Shown in pieces: positions 30,517-39,013 of a stretch of DNA of 64,000 nt (positions within the stretch are counted from its first letter, which is position 1; every line of letters starts with the position of its first letter). The stretch is from assembly GCF_000739775.1 (NCBI RefSeq), contig NZ_BBJH01000007.1, positions 279,123-343,122 of the forward strand, given 5' to 3'. Position numbers and translations under genes: made by a program. Origin of the DNA: Paraburkholderia heleia NBRC 101817 (GTDB taxonomy: Bacteria > Pseudomonadota > Gammaproteobacteria > Burkholderiales > Burkholderiaceae). Below the pieces are notes generated by a model, which saw only the letters and a list, made by a program, of their open reading frames with translations, searched no databases and was not told where the DNA came from.

Positions 30517-30809
30517 AAGATGCTCCTCGAGAGGCATGTTTGATTGCCGCCGCAAAAGGCGGCTCACCGGTGGCCTGTCGACTCCGCGCGCGTGCGCGCC
30601 GGGCCTGTGGCCGCTTCTTGTGTTCGCCCTTCTAGTGGTACTGGCAAAGCCAACTGCACGTATCGATCGACTGCATCTGTTGCCGAACTGCAACGACTGT
30701 CCGTCTCTTCATGCCGCCTGCCGCCAGCGGCGCTTCGCACGCTTCGTGCGCGTGTATCGTCTGATGAAAATGCACGCACGCCCTTGCGCAAGCGCCCGAT
30801 ACTCCGGAC
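30517..30809. other. Non-coding gap inside the sugar cluster
   Basis: A 293-bp stretch between the epimerase and the lactonase genes. A small hairpin GCCGCC-GCAAAA-GGCGGC lies at 30546-30563, 30 bp upstream of the epimerase start. The size would fit a separate promoter for the epimerase, but none could be assigned. Confidence 0.4.
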
Positions 30810-31730
30810 TCAAGCGCGCCTGCGCCCCTGAAACCGCGGTTCTTCAAGGCCCTGGCGGCCAATTCGAACCGAAAACACGCCGCCCGCATGCGGCTCGCGC
30901 GCGAGGGCCTCCTCCTCCATTTCCTCGCGCGCGCTCGTGACATAAAGCGTGTCCAGAAGCGCACCGCCGAGCGTAACGCAGCTTGGCTGCGCTGTGGGAA
31001 TCTTTACGCGCTCGGTTTCGACGCCGTCGGCGCCATAACGCACCACGCGCTCGCCGCCCCACTGCGCGTTCCAGAGGCCGCCTTCGGCGTCGACGGTCGA
31101 GCCGTCCGGCACGCCGGTGTCGTCGGTGAGCGTGACGAAGGTACGCTCGTTTGCAATCGTCCCGTCCGCGCCGTAGTCGCACGCGCGAATCTCGCGCGTG
31201 AGCGTGTCGGTGTAATACATGGTCGAACCGTCCGGGCTGAACGCGATGCTGTTCGAGATCGCGGGCGCGGGCAGCGGCAGACGTTCGAGCGTGAGATCGT
31301 GGTTCAGGCGATAGAAGCCGCCGATCGCCTGCCTCGGCGTTCCTTCGTACTTCGTGCCGAACACGAAGCGGCCCTGGCGGTCGCAGCGTCCGTCGTTCAG
31401 GCGTGTCGGCACGCCGGGTTCGACTTCGACGATGGTTTCGAGCGCGCCCGTCTCCAGGTCGAAGAACGCCAGTTGCGAGGCGAGGCCGAGGAGCAGCGTG
31501 CGTTCGTCTTCGCACAGCGCGAAGCATGCGAGACGCTCGGGCATCTCCCACGTCACGTGTTTGGCGCCTGCCGCATTGGCGTCGTAGCGTTGCAGGCGTT
31601 TGCCCGAAATATCGACCCAATAGAGCCGGCCGCTGCGCGCGCACCACGTCGCGCCTTCGCCCAGCTCGCATTTCGCGTGGACGAGCAGCTCGGCCACCGC
31701 TTCGTTCGACGCGCTTTCCTTTGCGCTCAT
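30810..31730 (-). CDS. SMP-30/gluconolactonase-family sugar lactonase
   Basis: A 306-residue six-bladed beta-propeller that hydrolyses aldonolactones to aldonic acids with a divalent metal. Signatures are CELGEGATWCARSGRLYWVD (metal Glu), RLNDGRCDRQGRFVFGT (metal Asn), ISNSIAFSPDGSTMYYTDT and the metal-Asp region GVPDGSTVDAEGGLWNAQWG. Its ATG overlaps the stop of the upstream dehydrogenase as ATGA (31727-31730), so the two are translationally coupled. With that dehydrogenase it makes galactonate or arabonate from the free sugar; the exact sugar is not decided by sequence. Confidence 0.92.
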   Translation of the reverse strand: MSAKESASNEAVAELLVHAKCELGEGATWCARSGRLYWVDISGKRLQRYDANAAGAKHVTWEMPERLACFALCEDERTLLLGLASQLAFFDLETGALETIVEVEPGVPTRLNDGRCDRQGRFVFGTKYEGTPRQAIGGFYRLNHDLTLERLPLPAPAISNSIAFSPDGSTMYYTDTLTREIRACDYGADGTIANERTFVTLTDDTGVPDGSTVDAEGGLWNAQWGGERVVRYGADGVETERVKIPTAQPSCVTLGGALLDTLYVTSAREEMEEEALAREPHAGGVFSVRIGRQGLEEPRFQGRRRA

Positions 31731-32539
31731 GCCCAGCCTCCGTCAACGACGATGTCCTGCGACGTGATCATGCGGCTGTCGTCGGCGGCGAGGAAGAGCG
31801 CCATGCGCGCAAGGTCTGCGGGCAGCAGCTCCGCGTCGATGCACTGGCCGCGCTTGATGGCCGCGCGGCCTTCGTCGGTGAGCCACAGCCGCCGCTGCTT
31901 CTCGGTCATCACCCAGCCCGGCACGAGCGTATTCACGCGTATGCCGTACGGACCCAGGTCTTTCGCGAGACCTCGCGTGAGTCCCTGCACCGCCGACTTG
32001 CTCATCGTGTAGACCGGCATTTCCGACTGCTTGAGCATCCAGCTGATCGAGCCCAGATTGATGATCGAACCCGCGCGCGCGGCCTTCATGTCTTCCGCCA
32101 CGGCCTGGGCGGCGAAGAGCTGATGCCGCAGGTTCACGGCCACGCTCGCATCGAACGATTCGGGCGTGACTTCGGCCAGCGTGTGGCGTTTGTCGTTGGC
32201 CGCGTTGTTCACGAGCACCTGGATCGGCCCGAGCGCCGCCTTCACATCGGCGACGGCGGCGCGCAGCGCCGGGATATCGGTGAGATCGACATCGGCGAAC
32301 AGCGGCTTGTGGGGCGAATCGCCGAGTTCGTCGGCGAGTGCCTGGCCCGCGCTCGCGTCGATGTCGAAGAACGCCACGCGCGCACCCTGTGCGGCGAAGT
32401 GCTCGACGAACGACGCGCCGATGCCGGTCGCGCCGCCCGTGATCAGCACCACGCGGTCGGCCAGACTCGGATAGCGCGCGTAGTTTTCGTGCGCGTGGCG
32501 CGAGAGCGCGTTAGCGGGCGAATTTGCATTGGACGACAT
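31727..32539 (-). CDS. SDR aldose 1-dehydrogenase (galactose/arabinose/xylose type)
   Basis: A 270-residue NAD(P)-dependent short-chain dehydrogenase that oxidises an aldose to its lactone. It has the cofactor loop ITGGATGIGASF, NNAANDKRH, Ser in GSISW, and the catalytic Tyr-x3-Lys in PVYTMSKSAVQG. The AANDxRHxLAEVT and NLRHQLFAAQAVA segments resemble bacterial D-galactose and D-xylose dehydrogenases. AGGAGCCC lies 6 nt before the ATG. It precedes the lactonase with a 4-nt overlap and follows araH by 50 bp, so uptake and first oxidation are coupled. Confidence 0.9.
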   Translation of the reverse strand: MSSNANSPANALSRHAHENYARYPSLADRVVLITGGATGIGASFVEHFAAQGARVAFFDIDASAGQALADELGDSPHKPLFADVDLTDIPALRAAVADVKAALGPIQVLVNNAANDKRHTLAEVTPESFDASVAVNLRHQLFAAQAVAEDMKAARAGSIINLGSISWMLKQSEMPVYTMSKSAVQGLTRGLAKDLGPYGIRVNTLVPGWVMTEKQRRLWLTDEGRAAIKRGQCIDAELLPADLARMALFLAADDSRMITSQDIVVDGGWA

Positions 32540-32589
32540 CGTATTGGGCTCCTGATGAATCGCTCTGCAGGGGTTTCAAACGCGGGCTT

Positions 32590-33618
32590 TCAATCGCGTC
32601 CGCCGCGGTTCTTGAGCTGGTCGAGCAGCACCGCCGCGAGCAGGATCGCGCCGCGCACGAGGTACTGGTAGAACGCGTCGATGTTGAGCAGGTTCATGAC
32701 GTTTTCGACCGTGCCCATGATCAGCACGCCGATCACCACGCCCGAGATCGTCGCGCGGCCGCCCAGCAGCGAGACGCCGCCCAGCACGCACGCCGAGATC
32801 ACGTTCAGCTCGAAGCCTTCGGCCGCATTCGGCTGGCCCGACGTGATACGCGAGGCGAGAATCACGCCCGCGAGCGCCGTGACCGCGCCCTGGATCAGGA
32901 AGATCCACACACGCGTGCGCTCGACCTTGATGCCGGCGAGACGCGAAGCCTCCGGGTTGCCGCCGATGGCGAGCGTGTTGCGCCCGTACACTGTCTGATT
33001 GAGCATCACGCCGAACACGATGAAGCAGATGAGCGTGACCCAGATCGGCAGCTGCACGCCGAAGAGCGAGGCCGTGCCCATGGCGATGAACGTGTCCGAC
33101 GACACGCCCACGGCCTGGCCGTGCGAGGCGATGAAGCCGAGGCCGCGCACGATCTCCATGGTGGCGAGCGTGGTGATCAGCGCATTGATGCGCAAATACG
33201 CGATCACCGCGCCGTTCACGAAGCCGATCGCGGCGCCCGCCGCAACGGCCGCGACGATGGCGATGAACGTGTTGTTCGTCGCGTTGAGCACCATCGCGCA
33301 CAGCACGCCCGCGAACGCGACGATCGAGCCCACGGAAAGGTCGAAGTCGCGCGAGGCGAGACAGAACATCATCGTGCAGGCCACCATGCCGATCTGCGAG
33401 ACCGACAGTGCGAGGCCGAGCATGTTCTCGATCGAGAAGAAATGATCGACGGTCAGCGACATCACGATGAACATGACCGCGAAGATCACGATCAGGCTGT
33501 ACTCGGTGATCTGCTGCCACCACTTCTGCTTGTCGGTGGCGCTCGGAATCAGCGCGTCGGCGACGCTCTTGGCGGCGCTGTTGGCAGACTCGGCCGCCAG
33601 GTTTTCTCTTGCTTGCAT
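32590..33618 (-). CDS. araH: Sugar ABC transporter permease, AraH type
   Basis: The membrane channel of a CUT2-class importer. The start at 33618 (MQARENLAAESANSAAKS) has GGAGGAG 8 nt upstream and gives 342 residues with 8-10 helices. An ATG at 33645 overlaps the araG stop as ATGA but lacks a ribosome site. The sequence closely follows E. coli AraH: ASRDFDLSVGSIVAFAGVL, INALITTLATMEIVRGLGFI, GRNTLAIGGNPEASRLAGI, VISACVLGGVSLLGG. It works with the adjacent AraG and AraF proteins. Confidence 0.93.
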   Translation of the reverse strand: MQARENLAAESANSAAKSVADALIPSATDKQKWWQQITEYSLIVIFAVMFIVMSLTVDHFFSIENMLGLALSVSQIGMVACTMMFCLASRDFDLSVGSIVAFAGVLCAMVLNATNNTFIAIVAAVAAGAAIGFVNGAVIAYLRINALITTLATMEIVRGLGFIASHGQAVGVSSDTFIAMGTASLFGVQLPIWVTLICFIVFGVMLNQTVYGRNTLAIGGNPEASRLAGIKVERTRVWIFLIQGAVTALAGVILASRITSGQPNAAEGFELNVISACVLGGVSLLGGRATISGVVIGVLIMGTVENVMNLLNIDAFYQYLVRGAILLAAVLLDQLKNRGGRD

Positions 33619-33641
33619 TTCAGTCACTCCTCCCCGTCCAC

Positions 33642-35153
33642 TCATGCAGCCTTGGCCTGCGCGCGCCTGGGCAGCGCGAGGTCAAGCACCGCGTGTTCGC
33701 TCGCCGCGCTGCGCGGCAACTCGCCCGAAATACGGCCTTCGCGCATCACCACGATGCGATCCGACACGCCGAGCACTTCCGGCAACTCCGACGACACCAT
33801 CACGATCGCGCAGCCGCGCGCGGCGAGCTGATAGATCACGTTGTAGATCTCGTGCTTCGCGCCGACGTCGATGCCGCGCGTCGGCTCGTCGAGAATCACG
33901 ACCTTCAGGTCGGGCTCGGCGAGCCAGCGCGAAAGAATCGCTTTCTGCTGGTTGCCGCCCGAAAGAAAGCGGATTTTCTGGCGGCGGCTCGGCGTCTTGA
34001 TCTTCAGCAGCTTGATGAAGCGGTCCGCCGTTTCCGCTTCCTTCTTGCGGTCGAGGAACATGCCCGCGCGCAGAAAGTGGCGACGGCAACTGATGTTGAT
34101 GTTCTCCGACACCGTCGCCATCGCGACGATGCCCTGCTCCTTGCGATCTTCCGGGCACAGCACGATGCCGTGGCGAATCGCGTCGCTCGCGCTTTTCACG
34201 CGGATGGGCTTGCCGTCCAGCTCGATCTCGCCAGCGCGCCGCTTGTGCGTGCCGTAGATGAGCTGCATCAGTTCGCTGCGCCCCGCGCCCACGAGCCCGA
34301 AGAAACCGACGATCTCGCCCGACTTCACCTCGAAGCTCGCCGCTTCGTTGAGCGGATGCCCTTCCACGCCGCGCACGGCGAAGCGCACGTCGCCATGCTC
34401 GCGCGGCGAATAGTTGTAGATGTCGCTGATCTCGCGGCCCACCATCTCGGCCACGAGCGTTTCGCGCTTCACCTCTTCGAGCTTCCCGTGCGAGGCGACC
34501 TTGCGGCCGTCGCGGAAGATCGTGCAGGCGTTGCATAGCTCGTAGATCTCGTCCATGCGGTGCGAGATGTAGATGAGCGCGCGATTGTCGGCGCGCAGCT
34601 CCCGCACGAGCTTGAACAGCACTTCGGTCTCGCGGTGCGAGAGCGAGCTGGTCGGCTCGTCGAGCGCGATCACGCGCGCGTTGCGCAAGAGCGCCTTGCA
34701 GATCTCCACCATCTGGCGCTGCGCGATGGAGAGCTTGCGCAGTTTCGCGGCCGGATCGAGATCCACGCCCATCGCGGCAAGACGTTCGCGCACGAACTTG
34801 CGCGCCTCGCCGCGCTTCACCCAGCCGAGCGCATTGGGCAACGCGCCGAGCAACAGGTTTTCCGCGACGGTCAGGTCGGGCACGTACTGCAATTCCTGGT
34901 GAATGACCGCGATGCCCGCGCCAATCGAGGCCGCCGCATCGGCGAAATGCACCTCGTTGCCGTCCATCAGGATGCGGCCGGAATCGGGCTGATACTCGCC
35001 GCCGAGAATCTTGAGCAGCGTGGACTTGCCCGCCCCGTTCTCGCCCATGAGGCCATGCACTTCGCCTGCGTTCACCTCGAACGACACGCCGTCGAGCGCG
35101 CGCACGCCTGGGAACACCTTGCCGATATTGTCAAAACGCAGTGTCGCTGACAC
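33642..35153 (-). CDS. araG: Sugar ABC transporter ATPase, AraG type
   Basis: A 503-residue double ATPase of the CUT2 class. The first ATPase has [16 protein letters not shown] (Walker A) and [12 protein letters not shown] (Walker B). The second has a degenerate Walker A ([16 protein letters not shown]) but an intact [14 protein letters not shown] signature and [14 protein letters not shown]. Overall similarity is to E. coli AraG, including [12 protein letters not shown] and [16 protein letters not shown]. The start codon is GTG with AGAGGAAA upstream. A large inverted repeat lies between it and araF. Confidence 0.94.
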   Translation of the reverse strand: MSATLRFDNIGKVFPGVRALDGVSFEVNAGEVHGLMGENGAGKSTLLKILGGEYQPDSGRILMDGNEVHFADAAASIGAGIAVIHQELQYVPDLTVAENLLLGALPNALGWVKRGEARKFVRERLAAMGVDLDPAAKLRKLSIAQRQMVEICKALLRNARVIALDEPTSSLSHRETEVLFKLVRELRADNRALIYISHRMDEIYELCNACTIFRDGRKVASHGKLEEVKRETLVAEMVGREISDIYNYSPREHGDVRFAVRGVEGHPLNEAASFEVKSGEIVGFFGLVGAGRSELMQLIYGTHKRRAGEIELDGKPIRVKSASDAIRHGIVLCPEDRKEQGIVAMATVSENINISCRRHFLRAGMFLDRKKEAETADRFIKLLKIKTPSRRQKIRFLSGGNQQKAILSRWLAEPDLKVVILDEPTRGIDVGAKHEIYNVIYQLAARGCAIVMVSSELPEVLGVSDRIVVMREGRISGELPRSAASEHAVLDLALPRRAQAKAA

Positions 35154-35175
35154 TTCGGTTTCCTCTCATTCGATA

Positions 35176-35236
35176 CGCTGCGGGCGCGGCCTTCGCGCTC
35201 TTCACACGCTTCGGCCCTACCGGCCGCCCCGCAGCG
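35176..35236 (-). promoter_or_regulatory. Intercistronic stem-loop between araF and araG
   Basis: Arms CGCTGCGGGCGCGGCC and GGCCGCCCCGCAGCG pair over 15 bp with one bulge around a 30-nt loop. It lies 31 bp after the araF stop. Such hairpins commonly protect the binding-protein mRNA from 3' decay, so more binding protein is made than transporter. No T-run follows, so full termination is unlikely. Confidence 0.65.
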
Positions 35237-35266
35237 GGAAACACCTAAATCACCTCTCTCAAGCGC

Positions 35267-36268
35267 TTACTTCGAAGCGAGACCCATCTGCTGACGCACG
35301 CTCTCCACGTTGTCGCGCGTGGCCAGCATGCCGGTCGTCAGCGTGAGCAGGGGCGGCTCCTTGCCTTGCGTGATCCACGTGTACATCAGGTCCGAGGTTT
35401 CCTCGCCGTGGCGCTTCGGGCTGATGATGACGGTGCCGTAGAAGCCCGTCGGCTGCGGCTTCTTGAACTCGTTGAGCGCCGAGTCCGAGCCGCCGATGCC
35501 AATGCCGATCATGTTGTCGGCCTTGAAGCCGCGGCCTTCCGCCGCGCGCACGGCGCCGAGCACGGCTTCGTCGTTCAGGCCGTAGGCCACCCAGTGCTTG
35601 TACTGCGGGTTCTTCGTGAGCGCGATGTTGGCGGCGTTGAAGGCGTTTTCCGTGTCGGTTTTGGCCTGCGGCGCGGCAACGATGTTCGCCTTCGGGAAGC
35701 CCGCGGCCACGAGCGCGTCGGTCGCGCCCGCCGTGCGGTCATGCGCTGTCGGCAGCTGCTCGTAGGTCACGTCGATGGCGCCGACGTCCTTCATGTCCCA
35801 GCCGCGCTTCTTGATTTCGGCGGCAATGCCGTCACCCACCTGCTTGCCGATGTTGTACGCCGAGATGCCCATGTGCGGCACCGACTCGATCGGCTTGCCC
35901 GCGCCATCGACGAGGCGGTCGTCCACCGTCATCATCTTGAGGTTGTCGGCCTTGGCCTTGGCGACGATGCCCGGTCCGAGCTTCACGTCGGGCGTGCAGA
36001 TGATGAAGCCCTGCGCCTTTTGCGCGGCCAGGTTGTCGATCGCGCTCATCACCTTCTCACCCGAGGGCGCGCCGATCTTCACCAGCGTGAAGCCCTTTTC
36101 CTTCGCTGCCGTTTCGGCGAACTTCCATTCGTCCTGGAACCACGGCTCTTCGGGCTGCTTCACGAGAAAGCCGATCTTCACCTGGTCTGCGGCCTCGGTC
36201 ACAGGCGCGTGGCAGATCGCGGCCGTGGTGGCGGCGGCCAGCAGCGTCAGAAAGATGCGTCGTTGCAT
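35267..36268 (-). CDS. araF: Periplasmic arabinose/galactose-binding protein, AraF type
   Basis: The solute receptor of the CUT2 importer. It has 333 residues with a signal peptide (MQRRIFLTLLAAATTAAICH, cleavage near ...VTEA-ADQ). The mature start VKIGFLVKQPEEPWFQDEW, then GFIICTPDVKLGPGIVAKA and DNMIGIGIGGSDSALNEF, follow E. coli AraF closely. E. coli AraF binds L-arabinose and D-galactose, so either may be the ligand here. The catabolic genes around it favour galactose. AGGAG lies 8 nt before the ATG. Confidence 0.94.
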   Translation of the reverse strand: MQRRIFLTLLAAATTAAICHAPVTEAADQVKIGFLVKQPEEPWFQDEWKFAETAAKEKGFTLVKIGAPSGEKVMSAIDNLAAQKAQGFIICTPDVKLGPGIVAKAKADNLKMMTVDDRLVDGAGKPIESVPHMGISAYNIGKQVGDGIAAEIKKRGWDMKDVGAIDVTYEQLPTAHDRTAGATDALVAAGFPKANIVAAPQAKTDTENAFNAANIALTKNPQYKHWVAYGLNDEAVLGAVRAAEGRGFKADNMIGIGIGGSDSALNEFKKPQPTGFYGTVIISPKRHGEETSDLMYTWITQGKEPPLLTLTTGMLATRDNVESVRQQMGLASK

Positions 36269-36420
36269 GTTGTCAGTCTCCTGTCTTCTTTAGTCACGGG
36301 AAGGGTATCGGCCGCCTCTTCTTTTACCCGCCCAGGCGCGCGGCCAGCGCTTCGGCGGATTCCTGCGCATTCGTTCCAACCTCGTGTTCCTTCGTGCTGC
36401 GAATGACTTTTCCGGCGCGC

Positions 36421-37200
36421 CTATTCGTGATGGAGCGCCGTGCGGCCGCCGTCTATCGTGATACAGCTCGCGTTGATGAACGGGGCTTCGTCCGAGGCGA
36501 GGAACACCGCCGTCATCGCGACTTCCTCCGGGCGGCCAATGCGTTTCATCGGCGGCAACTCGAGCGTGGCCTTGCGCGCCGCCTCCGGGTCGGGCTGCGC
36601 GTTCCACCAGTCGTGCGTGAGCTGCGTTTCTATGTAGCCCGGCGCAATGGCGTTCACGCGCACGTTCTTCGGCGCGTACTCGATACCGAGCGCACGCGTG
36701 AGTCCGATTACGCCGTGCTTGGCCACCGGGTACGGGAAGCAGCCCGGAATGATCTGGAACGCGTGCGTCGAGGCGATGTTGATGATGCTGCCCGCACGGC
36801 GCTCGACCATGCCCGGCAGCACCGCGCGGCAGCCGTTCCACACGCCGTCCAGATCGACGGCGAAGCAGCGGCGCCAGTCCTCGTCGGTCATCGTGAGCGG
36901 GTCGGCGAACACGTTGATGCCGGCGTTGTTGACGAGCACGTCGACCGGGCCGAACGCGCGTTGCGCTTCTGCCACGGCGGCGCGCACCGAGGCGGCCTGC
37001 GTCACGTCGGTTTGCACGGCGAGCGTTCGCGCGCCTTCGCACGCGCTCGCAATGTCGCGCGCCGTCGCAGCGGCCGACGCGCCGTCCAGCTCCGCGAGCA
37101 CGACGGCGGCGCCCTCGGCCGCGAACGCGCGCGCAATCGCCGCGCCGATGCCGCGTCCGGCGCCGGTGACGAGCGTGACCTTGCCCGCGAGGCGATTCAC
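36421..37200 (-). CDS. SDR-family oxidoreductase of the sugar cluster
   Basis: A 259-residue classical short-chain dehydrogenase. It carries VTLVTGAGRGIGAAIARAFA, NNAGINVFADP, Ser in NIASTHAFQI, and the catalytic Tyr-x3-Lys in FPYPVAKHGVIG. It starts with GTG at 37200, which overlaps the dgoA stop as GTGA; AAGGAG lies 8 nt upstream. Its place between the aldolase and the binding protein suggests oxidation of a sugar or sugar acid, but it differs clearly from the dehydrogenase at 31727-32539. The substrate is unknown. Confidence 0.87.
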   Translation of the reverse strand: MNRLAGKVTLVTGAGRGIGAAIARAFAAEGAAVVLAELDGASAAATARDIASACEGARTLAVQTDVTQAASVRAAVAEAQRAFGPVDVLVNNAGINVFADPLTMTDEDWRRCFAVDLDGVWNGCRAVLPGMVERRAGSIINIASTHAFQIIPGCFPYPVAKHGVIGLTRALGIEYAPKNVRVNAIAPGYIETQLTHDWWNAQPDPEAARKATLELPPMKRIGRPEEVAMTAVFLASDEAPFINASCITIDGGRTALHHE

Positions 37201-37874
37201 TTTTGCGCTCCTTGCACCGCTTTCCAGCCTGCGATGAAGGCCAGCGCGTTCGCGTGCGTGGCCGCCGCGTCCTGGCCCGGCTTGTAGAGCGCGGAGCCGA
37301 GGCCGAAGCCGCTCGCGCCCGCGGCCAGCTGCGGGCCCATGTTGTCGGGCTTCACGCCGCCCACGGGCAGCAGGGGCACGACAGGCGGAATCACGGCGCG
37401 CCATGCCTTCGTCACGGCCGGGCCGAGCTGCTCGGCGGGGAACATCTTGAGCGCGTCGGCGCCGTGCCTGAGCGCCGCGAACGCTTCGGTCGGCGTGGCG
37501 ACGCCGGGCACGCAGGCGAGGCCCTGGCGCTTCGCGGCGAGGATCACGTCGGCATCGGCGTGCGGCATCACGATCAGTTCGCCGCCCGCTTCCCGCACGT
37601 CGCGCACGCGCGCAGCGGTGAGCACGGTGCCCGCGCCGATCATCGCGTCGTCGGGCAGCGTCTCGCGCAACGCCGCGATGCTGTCGAGCGGCTGCGGCGA
37701 ATTGAGCGGCACCTCGATGATCCGGAAGCCCGCTTCATAGAGCGCGCGGCCATGCTCTGCGGCCTCGGCGGGCTGGATGCCGCGCACGATCGCGACCATG
37801 CCGCAGGCGCCGAACGCAGCGACGAAGCCGGCGTGTGGCGTGTACGGGGCGGGCAGATTCAGTTCGGGTTCCAT
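37197..37874 (-). CDS. dgoA: 2-dehydro-3-deoxy-6-phosphogalactonate aldolase
   Basis: This class I aldolase splits KDPGal into pyruvate and glyceraldehyde-3-phosphate. It has 225 residues with an N-terminal extension over E. coli DgoA (205). Signatures are MVAIVRGIQPAEAAEHGRAL, RIIEVPLNSPQPLDSI (catalytic Glu), MIGAGTVLTAARVRDV, and ADALKMFPAEQLGPAVTKAW with the Schiff-base Lys. Residues LLPVGGVKPDNM match DgoA more than KDPG aldolase Eda. The ribosome site is duplicated by an 11-bp tandem repeat. Its stop overlaps the next gene by 4 nt. Confidence 0.93.
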   Translation of the reverse strand: MEPELNLPAPYTPHAGFVAAFGACGMVAIVRGIQPAEAAEHGRALYEAGFRIIEVPLNSPQPLDSIAALRETLPDDAMIGAGTVLTAARVRDVREAGGELIVMPHADADVILAAKRQGLACVPGVATPTEAFAALRHGADALKMFPAEQLGPAVTKAWRAVIPPVVPLLPVGGVKPDNMGPQLAAGASGFGLGSALYKPGQDAAATHANALAFIAGWKAVQGAQK

Positions 37875-37896
37875 GTCGGCTTCCTGTCGGCTTCCT
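37875..37896. repeat. 11-bp tandem duplication of the dgoA ribosome site
   Basis: GTCGGCTTCCT occurs twice in a row directly before the dgoA start codon, so the minus strand carries AGGAAG twice at 6 and 17 nt upstream. Confidence 0.85.
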
Positions 37897-37987
37897 GTTT
37901 GCTGGCTTCGTGTCTGGTTCGGTTCAGCGGGTTCGCGGCGGTTTCGTCGCATGGGTTTCGCAGCGGGTTCGCCTCGTCGGCACTCGA

Positions 37988-39013
37988 TTAGCGCGGCGTG
38001 ACGAGCCCTGCCTGCACGGCGATGCGCCAAAGCCCATGTTCGGTCGCCTGACGCACGAGATGCGCGCCGCTGCACCCGAACGCGGCGAGCGCCATGCGGT
38101 AACGCTCGCACAGCGCCTCGGCGCCGATCAGCTGCGGCGCGCAGCCGGCGAGCGCCACGTCGCGCCGCGCCAGCGCCGCTTCGAGGCCCGCCAGCTCGTG
38201 TCCGATCACGAGGCCCGAGAGATAGTCGGGCTGCTCGTCGGCGGCGAGCTGGGCCGTGAGGCCGAGCGTGCGCGTGCTGAACGCGGTCGCCAGCAGTCCC
38301 ACGCAGCCCTGCTCGCGCGCCACGCTCACGCCGCGCAGGAACGCTGCGGTGTCCGGCTCGACGGGATGCTTCATCGTGCGGCCGAGGATCGTATGGGCGC
38401 ACAGCGCCGCGTAGACCTCGCCCGTCATGAAGGTATAGAAGCGCGCAATGCGCTCGCCCTCCACCACCACCCATTTCGCGTGCGTGCCCGGCAGTCCGAC
38501 GAGCGCCGTTTGCGGCCCGCCTTCGTCGCCCGATGCCCCAAGCGCGCCAAAAATCTGCGTTTCCTCGCCGCGCATCACGTTGGGCAGCGCACCCGGCTCC
38601 AGCACGCCCGGCACCACGGCGACTTCGGCGCCGCACGCGGCGCGCACGCGCACGATTCCGGCCACCAGCGCCTGGGCGCTCGCGGGCGTTTCGACATAGG
38701 GCGCCTGCACCCAGCCCTGGGCGCTGCCGACCATCCCCGCGGCCAGCACCGGCAGCGAGGGCGCTTGCGCGAGCCACACGCCGCACGCTTCGTCGAAGGC
38801 GGCGTCGAAGCCGCCTTCTTCGGCGGGCACGGGCAGGTTCATGATCCCCGCCGTCGAAACGCGCGTGGCGATCACCTCGCCCGCCGCATCGAACAGGTAC
38901 GCGCGCAGCGAGGTCGTGCCCCAGTCGAGCGCGATGAGCGCGGCATTGCGAGCGCTCGCGCCGTCGCCGGCGTCGATGGCCGCGCCGCTTGCAGACTTCT
39001 CGCGTGCTTTCAT
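37988..39013 (-). CDS. dgoK: 2-dehydro-3-deoxygalactonokinase
   Basis: DgoK phosphorylates 2-keto-3-deoxygalactonate with ATP. The 341-residue product from 39013 has the sugar-kinase start NAALIALDWGTTSLRAYLFD (phosphate 1 loop), then VLAAGMVGSAQGWVQAPYVE, CPG-type residues EVAVVPGVLEPGALPNVMRG, LVGLPGTHAKWVVVEG and the FMTGEVYAALCAHTIL region typical of DgoK. Its ATG overlaps the stop of the IclR gene as ATGA (39010-39013). It is 113 bp upstream of dgoA, and together they make the lower half of galactonate catabolism. Confidence 0.94.
   Translation of the reverse strand: MKAREKSASGAAIDAGDGASARNAALIALDWGTTSLRAYLFDAAGEVIATRVSTAGIMNLPVPAEEGGFDAAFDEACGVWLAQAPSLPVLAAGMVGSAQGWVQAPYVETPASAQALVAGIVRVRAACGAEVAVVPGVLEPGALPNVMRGEETQIFGALGASGDEGGPQTALVGLPGTHAKWVVVEGERIARFYTFMTGEVYAALCAHTILGRTMKHPVEPDTAAFLRGVSVAREQGCVGLLATAFSTRTLGLTAQLAADEQPDYLSGLVIGHELAGLEAALARRDVALAGCAPQLIGAEALCERYRMALAAFGCSGAHLVRQATEHGLWRIAVQAGLVTPR

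Noticed and set aside
30564..30791. 75-codon minus-strand frame between epimerase and lactonase
   Set aside because: Arg/Ser-rich with no start signal or family features.
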